Shown here: piece after piece, positions 60,577 to 64,000 of the stretch
Numbering within the stretch: the stretch's first letter is position 1
How the letters are laid out: every line of letters starts with the position of its first letter
Source of the DNA: Nonomuraea rhodomycinica
GTDB taxonomy: Bacteria > Actinomycetota > Actinomycetes > Streptosporangiales > Streptosporangiaceae
DNA: 64,000 bases
Reading direction: 5' to 3'
NCBI RefSeq assembly: GCF_013363995.1
Contig: NZ_JABWGO010000011.1
Coordinates: 124,001 to 188,000, forward strand
Notes under the pieces: generated by a model
Databases searched by the model: none
Seen by the model: the letters and a program-made list of their open reading frames with translations, nothing else
Told to the model about the DNA's origin: nothing
Position numbers and translations under genes: made by a program

Positions 60577-63159
60577 GTGAGAGCTATCCGCCGGTTTACC
60601 GTACGCACAGTCCTGCCCCGGGAGCTGGCCGCACTCGGCGAGCTGGTCCACAACCTGCGCTGGTCGTGGCACCCCGAGACCACAGACCTGTTCGCCGAGG
60701 TCGACCCGCGCCTGTGGGAACAGGTGGGCCACGACCCGGTGGCCCTCCTCGGCGCCGTCGACCCGGCCAGGCTGTCCGAGCTGGCCGCCGACCGCCGTTT
60801 CCTGCGCCGTCTCGCCGACGCCGCCGACGACCTGCGCGAGTACATGACCGCCCCGCGGTGGTACCAGACGCTGCCCGACGCCGCGCGCGCCATCGCCTAC
60901 TTCTCCCCCGAGTACGGCATCGCCGCCGCCCTGCCGCAGTACTCCGGCGGGCTCGGGATCCTGGCCGGAGACCACCTCAAGGCCGCCAGCGACCTCGGCG
61001 TCCCCATCCTCGCCGTGGGCCTGCTCTACCGGCACGGCTACTTCACCCAGTCGCTGTCGCCCGAGGGCTGGCAGCTGGAGCACTACCCGTCGCTCGACGC
61101 GGGCGGCCTGCCGCTGACCCTCCTGAAGGAGGAGGACGGCACCCCCGTCAAGATCCGCGTCGGCCTGCCCGAGAGGCGCGCCCTGCACGCCCAGCTCTGG
61201 GTGGCCCAGGTCGGCCGCGTGCCGCTGCTGCTGCTCGACTCCGACGTGGCCGACAACGACAGCGCGGCCCGCGACGTCACCGACCGCCTCTACGGCGGCG
61301 GCACCGACCACCGGCTCATGCAGGAGCTGCTGCTCGGCGTGGGCGGCGTGCGCGCCATCCGCGCCTACTGCCGCATCACCGGCCACCCCGAACCCGAGGT
61401 CTTCCACACCAACGAGGGCCACGCCGGGTTCCTCGGCCTGGAGCGCATCCGCGAGCTGACCGAGGCGCGGCTGTCGTTCGACGAGGCGCTGGAGGCCGTG
61501 CGGGCCGGCACGGTCTTCACCACGCACACGCCGGTGCCCGCGGGCATCGACCGCTTCCCCATCGAGATGATCGAGCGGCACTTCGGCGGCGACAACGCCT
61601 GGCCGACCGTGCCCGTGGAGCGCATCCTCGCCCTGGGCGCCGAGGCCGACCCCGGCCGCTTCAACATGGCGGTCATGGGCATGCGGCTGGCCCAGCGCGT
61701 CAACGGCGTCTCGGAGCTGCACGGCGAGGTCAGCCGGGAGATGTTCAAGAACCTCTGGCCCGGCTTCGACGTGGACGAGGTGCCGATCGGCTCCATCACC
61801 AACGGCGTCCACGCCCCGACCTGGGTGGGCCGCGAGATGATGGAGCTGGCCGGGCGCGAGCTGCCGCTGCTCATCGAGCGGGCGCGCGGCTGGGACGGCA
61901 TCCAGAAGATCTCCGACGCCGAGATCTGGCAGATCCGGCGCACCCTGCGCCGCCGCCTGGTCGAGGGGGCCCGGGCCCGGCTGCGCCGCTCCTGGCGCGA
62001 CCGCGGCGCCTCCGACGCCGAGCTCGGCTGGATCGACGACGCCCTCGACCCCGACGTGCTGACGATCGGCTTCGCCCGCCGCGTGCCGTCGTACAAGCGG
62101 CTCACGCTCATGCTGCGCGACCCCGATCGGCTCAGGAGCCTGCTGCTCGACCCGGACAAGCCGGTGCAGATCGTGATCGCCGGCAAGGCCCACCCCGCCG
62201 ACGAGGGCGGCAAGAAGCTCATCCAGCAGATCGTCAAGTTCGCCGACCAGCCCGACGTGCGCCACCGCATCGTGTTCCTGCCCGACTACGACATGGCGCT
62301 CGGCCAGCTCATGACGCAGGGCAGCGACGTGTGGCTGAACAACCCGCTGCGCCCCCTGGAGGCGTCCGGCACGTCCGGAATGAAGTCGGCCCTGAACGGC
62401 GGGCTCAACCTGTCCATCCGCGACGGGTGGTGGGACGAGTGGTACGACGGCACCAACGGCTGGGCGATCCCCACGGCCGACGGCGTCGCCGACCCCGACA
62501 GGCGTGACGAGCTGGAGGCCGCCGCCCTGTACGACCTGATCGAGCACGAGGTGTCGGACCGGTTCTACGACCGGGCGGCCGACGGGCTGCCGCGCCGCTG
62601 GATGGAGATGGTCAAGCACACGCTGACCTCGCTCGGTCCCAAGGTGCTGGCCGGCCGGATGCTGCGCGACTACGTGCTGAGCCTGTACACGCCGGCGGCC
62701 AAGGCGGGCCGCGCGCTCGCGGCCGAGTCCTACTCCGGGGCCCGCTCGTTCGCCGCCTGGCGGCTGCGCGTGTCCAAGGCGTGGCCGGGGGTTCGGGTCG
62801 AGCACGTGGAGGCGTCCGGCGTCGGCGACACCCCCGAGGTGGGCAACGTGATGGAGCTGCGGGCCACGATCGCCCTCGGCGACCTGAGCCCCGACGACGT
62901 GCTCGTCCAGGCCGCCTACGGCCGGGTCGGGCCGCACGACGAGCTGCTCCACCCGGGCTACCTGGCGCTGACGCCCGTCGACAGCGACGACGACGGCCGC
63001 GCCCACTACGCGGGCGTGGTGCCGCTGGACCGCACGGGCGCGTTCGGCTACACGGTCCGGGTCGTGCCGCACCACCCGCTGGCGGCCTCGCCGGCCGAGC
63101 TCGGGCTGCTCACCGTGCCCGAGGAGCCGGTCGGGATGACCAACGGCACCCTGCGGTGA
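60577..63159 (+). CDS. glgP: Alpha-glucan (glycogen) phosphorylase GlgP
   Basis: 860 residues, of the short-N-terminus bacterial/archaeal phosphorylase type (GT35). It releases glucose 1-phosphate from alpha-1,4-glucan. Features: YFSPEYGIAAALPQYSGGLG near residue 108, VFHTNEGHAGFLGLERI, PLRPLEASGTSGMKSALNGG with the pyridoxal-phosphate Lys at K603, and WWDEWYDGTNGWAI. The C-terminal 130 residues include a domain of unknown role found in actinobacterial GlgP. It starts at GTG 60577 with no strong ribosome site. It works opposite to GlgE/GlgB in turnover of the same polymer. Confidence 0.92.
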   Translation: MRAIRRFTVRTVLPRELAALGELVHNLRWSWHPETTDLFAEVDPRLWEQVGHDPVALLGAVDPARLSELAADRRFLRRLADAADDLREYMTAPRWYQTLPDAARAIAYFSPEYGIAAALPQYSGGLGILAGDHLKAASDLGVPILAVGLLYRHGYFTQSLSPEGWQLEHYPSLDAGGLPLTLLKEEDGTPVKIRVGLPERRALHAQLWVAQVGRVPLLLLDSDVADNDSAARDVTDRLYGGGTDHRLMQELLLGVGGVRAIRAYCRITGHPEPEVFHTNEGHAGFLGLERIRELTEARLSFDEALEAVRAGTVFTTHTPVPAGIDRFPIEMIERHFGGDNAWPTVPVERILALGAEADPGRFNMAVMGMRLAQRVNGVSELHGEVSREMFKNLWPGFDVDEVPIGSITNGVHAPTWVGREMMELAGRELPLLIERARGWDGIQKISDAEIWQIRRTLRRRLVEGARARLRRSWRDRGASDAELGWIDDALDPDVLTIGFARRVPSYKRLTLMLRDPDRLRSLLLDPDKPVQIVIAGKAHPADEGGKKLIQQIVKFADQPDVRHRIVFLPDYDMALGQLMTQGSDVWLNNPLRPLEASGTSGMKSALNGGLNLSIRDGWWDEWYDGTNGWAIPTADGVADPDRRDELEAAALYDLIEHEVSDRFYDRAADGLPRRWMEMVKHTLTSLGPKVLAGRMLRDYVLSLYTPAAKAGRALAAESYSGARSFAAWRLRVSKAWPGVRVEHVEASGVGDTPEVGNVMELRATIALGDLSPDDVLVQAAYGRVGPHDELLHPGYLALTPVDSDDDGRAHYAGVVPLDRTGAFGYTVRVVPHHPLAASPAELGLLTVPEEPVGMTNGTLR

Positions 63160-63217
63160 GCGCGCGGACACGTGCGGACGGGGACGGCGGGCCTTGACGC
63201 CGCTGGATAATCGGGAT

Positions 63218-64000
63218 GTGGACAACACCGGGAACGGCGTGCGCGCCGACACTCTGGTCGCCACGGTCCGCGGAGTGCTGCCCTCACTGACGCCCGCCGC
63301 GCAGACCGTCGCCCGCCTCATCCTGGAGGATCCCGCGACGGTGGCCCGGAGCACCATCACCGAGCTGTCCGCCGCCTCGGGCACCAGCGAGGCCACGATC
63401 GTGCGCACGGCCAGGCTGCTGGGCTTCGCGGGCTACCCGCAGCTCCGGCTGGCCCTGGCCGCGGCCGCCGCGCAGCCCGACCGGCTGGTGCCCGGCGACC
63501 TCGCCCCCGACGACCCGCTGTCGGAGGTCATCGTCAAGGTGGCCAGGGCCGAGTCCGAGGCGATCAACGACACGGTCGCCCAGCTCACCTCCGAGCGGCT
63601 GGGCCTGGTCATCGACGCCATCGTGGGGGCGCGGCGGGTCGACGCGTACGGCGTGGGCGCCTCGGGCCTGGTCGCGGCGGACGTCGCGCAGAAGCTGCTG
63701 CGCATCGGCGTGTCCAGCCACGCCTTCCAGGACGCCCACCTCGCGCTGACCAGCTCCGTCCTCCTCAAGCCCGGCGACGTCGCCATCGGCATCAGCACGT
63801 CCGGCGAGACGCCGGACGTGCTGGAGCCGCTGGGCCGGGCCAAGGAGGCCGGCGCCACCACCGTGGCGATCACCAACAACCCGCGCTCGACGATCGCGGA
63901 GCTGGCCGAGCACGTGCTCATCTCGGCCGGGCGCGAGACGGAGTTCCGTCCCGGCGCGCTGGCCAGCCGCATCAGCCAGCTCCTCGTCATCGACTGCGTG
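63218..64000 (+). CDS. RpiR/MurR-family transcriptional regulator, 3' end outside window
   Basis: 261 codons are visible before the right edge. The N-terminal HTH_6 domain is present (LTPAAQTVARLILEDPATVA, ITELSAASGTSEATIVRTAR), then LLGFAGYPQLRLALA. A SIS sugar-phosphate-binding domain begins near residue 125 (RRVDAYGVGASGLVAADVAQ, GDVAIGISTSGETPDVLEPL). The start is taken as GTG 63218; the ribosome site is weak and an overlapping ATG at 63216 is in another frame. Regulators of this family answer phosphorylated or amino sugars. Its target is not visible; glgP ends 58 bases upstream. Confidence 0.85.
   Translation, partial: MDNTGNGVRADTLVATVRGVLPSLTPAAQTVARLILEDPATVARSTITELSAASGTSEATIVRTARLLGFAGYPQLRLALAAAAAQPDRLVPGDLAPDDPLSEVIVKVARAESEAINDTVAQLTSERLGLVIDAIVGARRVDAYGVGASGLVAADVAQKLLRIGVSSHAFQDAHLALTSSVLLKPGDVAIGISTSGETPDVLEPLGRAKEAGATTVAITNNPRSTIAELAEHVLISAGRETEFRPGALASRISQLLVIDCV

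Noticed and set aside
60334..63408. A 1024-codon open frame antisense to glgP
   Set aside because: Same composition artefact; the sense frame contains the phosphorylase motifs and a correct length.

Overview
The window is very GC-rich DNA from a high-GC actinomycete: GTG and TTG starts, ATGA/GTGA gene overlaps, lipobox-bearing ABC binding proteins, a KstR-type steroid regulon, and a GlgE-pathway gene set. Gene content suggests a Streptosporangiales-like soil organism (inference; no rRNA or other taxonomic marker is present). No tRNA, rRNA, CRISPR, transposase, integrase or phage gene was seen.

Layout. (1) Bases 1-6827: a rightward L-fucose operon cut by the left edge: L-fuconate dehydratase, a short-chain dehydrogenase, a sugar ABC importer (binding lipoprotein, double ATPase, permease), a mutarotase and an aldo/keto reductase. 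Together they import fucose and oxidise it by the non-phosphorylated route. (2) 6846-12687: mixed single genes (GNAT, a LigD-type phosphoesterase with a dead ligase domain, a membrane protein, an MFS exporter, a FadR-type regulator with a palindromic operator, an MBL hydrolase). (3) 13022-25250: steroid side-chain degradation. A FadA5-like thiolase, a KstR-like repressor and a rightward operon (FadD17-like ligase, ChsE1, ChsE2, ChsH2, ChsH1, Ltp2) are tied together by three KstR-type operators. A SigG-like sigma factor, a quinone oxidoreductase and a GlxA-type AraC regulator are interspersed. (4) 25273-31325: a membrane-anchored sigma-like protein facing a quaternary-amine (OpuC/ProU-type) ABC operon, then a flavin reductase. 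(5) 31410-33107: SppA-type peptidase.

(6) 33166-44222: a high-mannose N-glycan utilisation locus. A LacI repressor sits between a leftward group (GH5 probable beta-mannosidase, secreted GH85 endo-beta-N-acetylglucosaminidase, unknown exported protein) and a rightward group (binding protein, two permeases, GH38 alpha-mannosidase). Each group is preceded by a copy of the same palindrome. The implied sequence is GH85 release of the glycan outside, ABC import, GH38 trimming and GH5 cleavage of the core Man-GlcNAc. (7) 44273-46213: secreted subtilisin-like protease.

(8) 46339-63159: alpha-glucan metabolism. glgE-treS-mak run leftward, glgP diverges from glgE, and glgB lies further left. Between mak and glgB sits a 6-kb block with an imine-reductase-like enzyme, a large SARP/ATPase regulator and a copper amine oxidase split over two coupled genes. 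The window ends inside an RpiR-type regulator.

The most distinctive items are the KstR-operator-linked steroid operon that lacks an adjacent cyp125, the N-glycan locus with its two operators, and the split amine oxidase with altered residues around its cofactor tyrosine.
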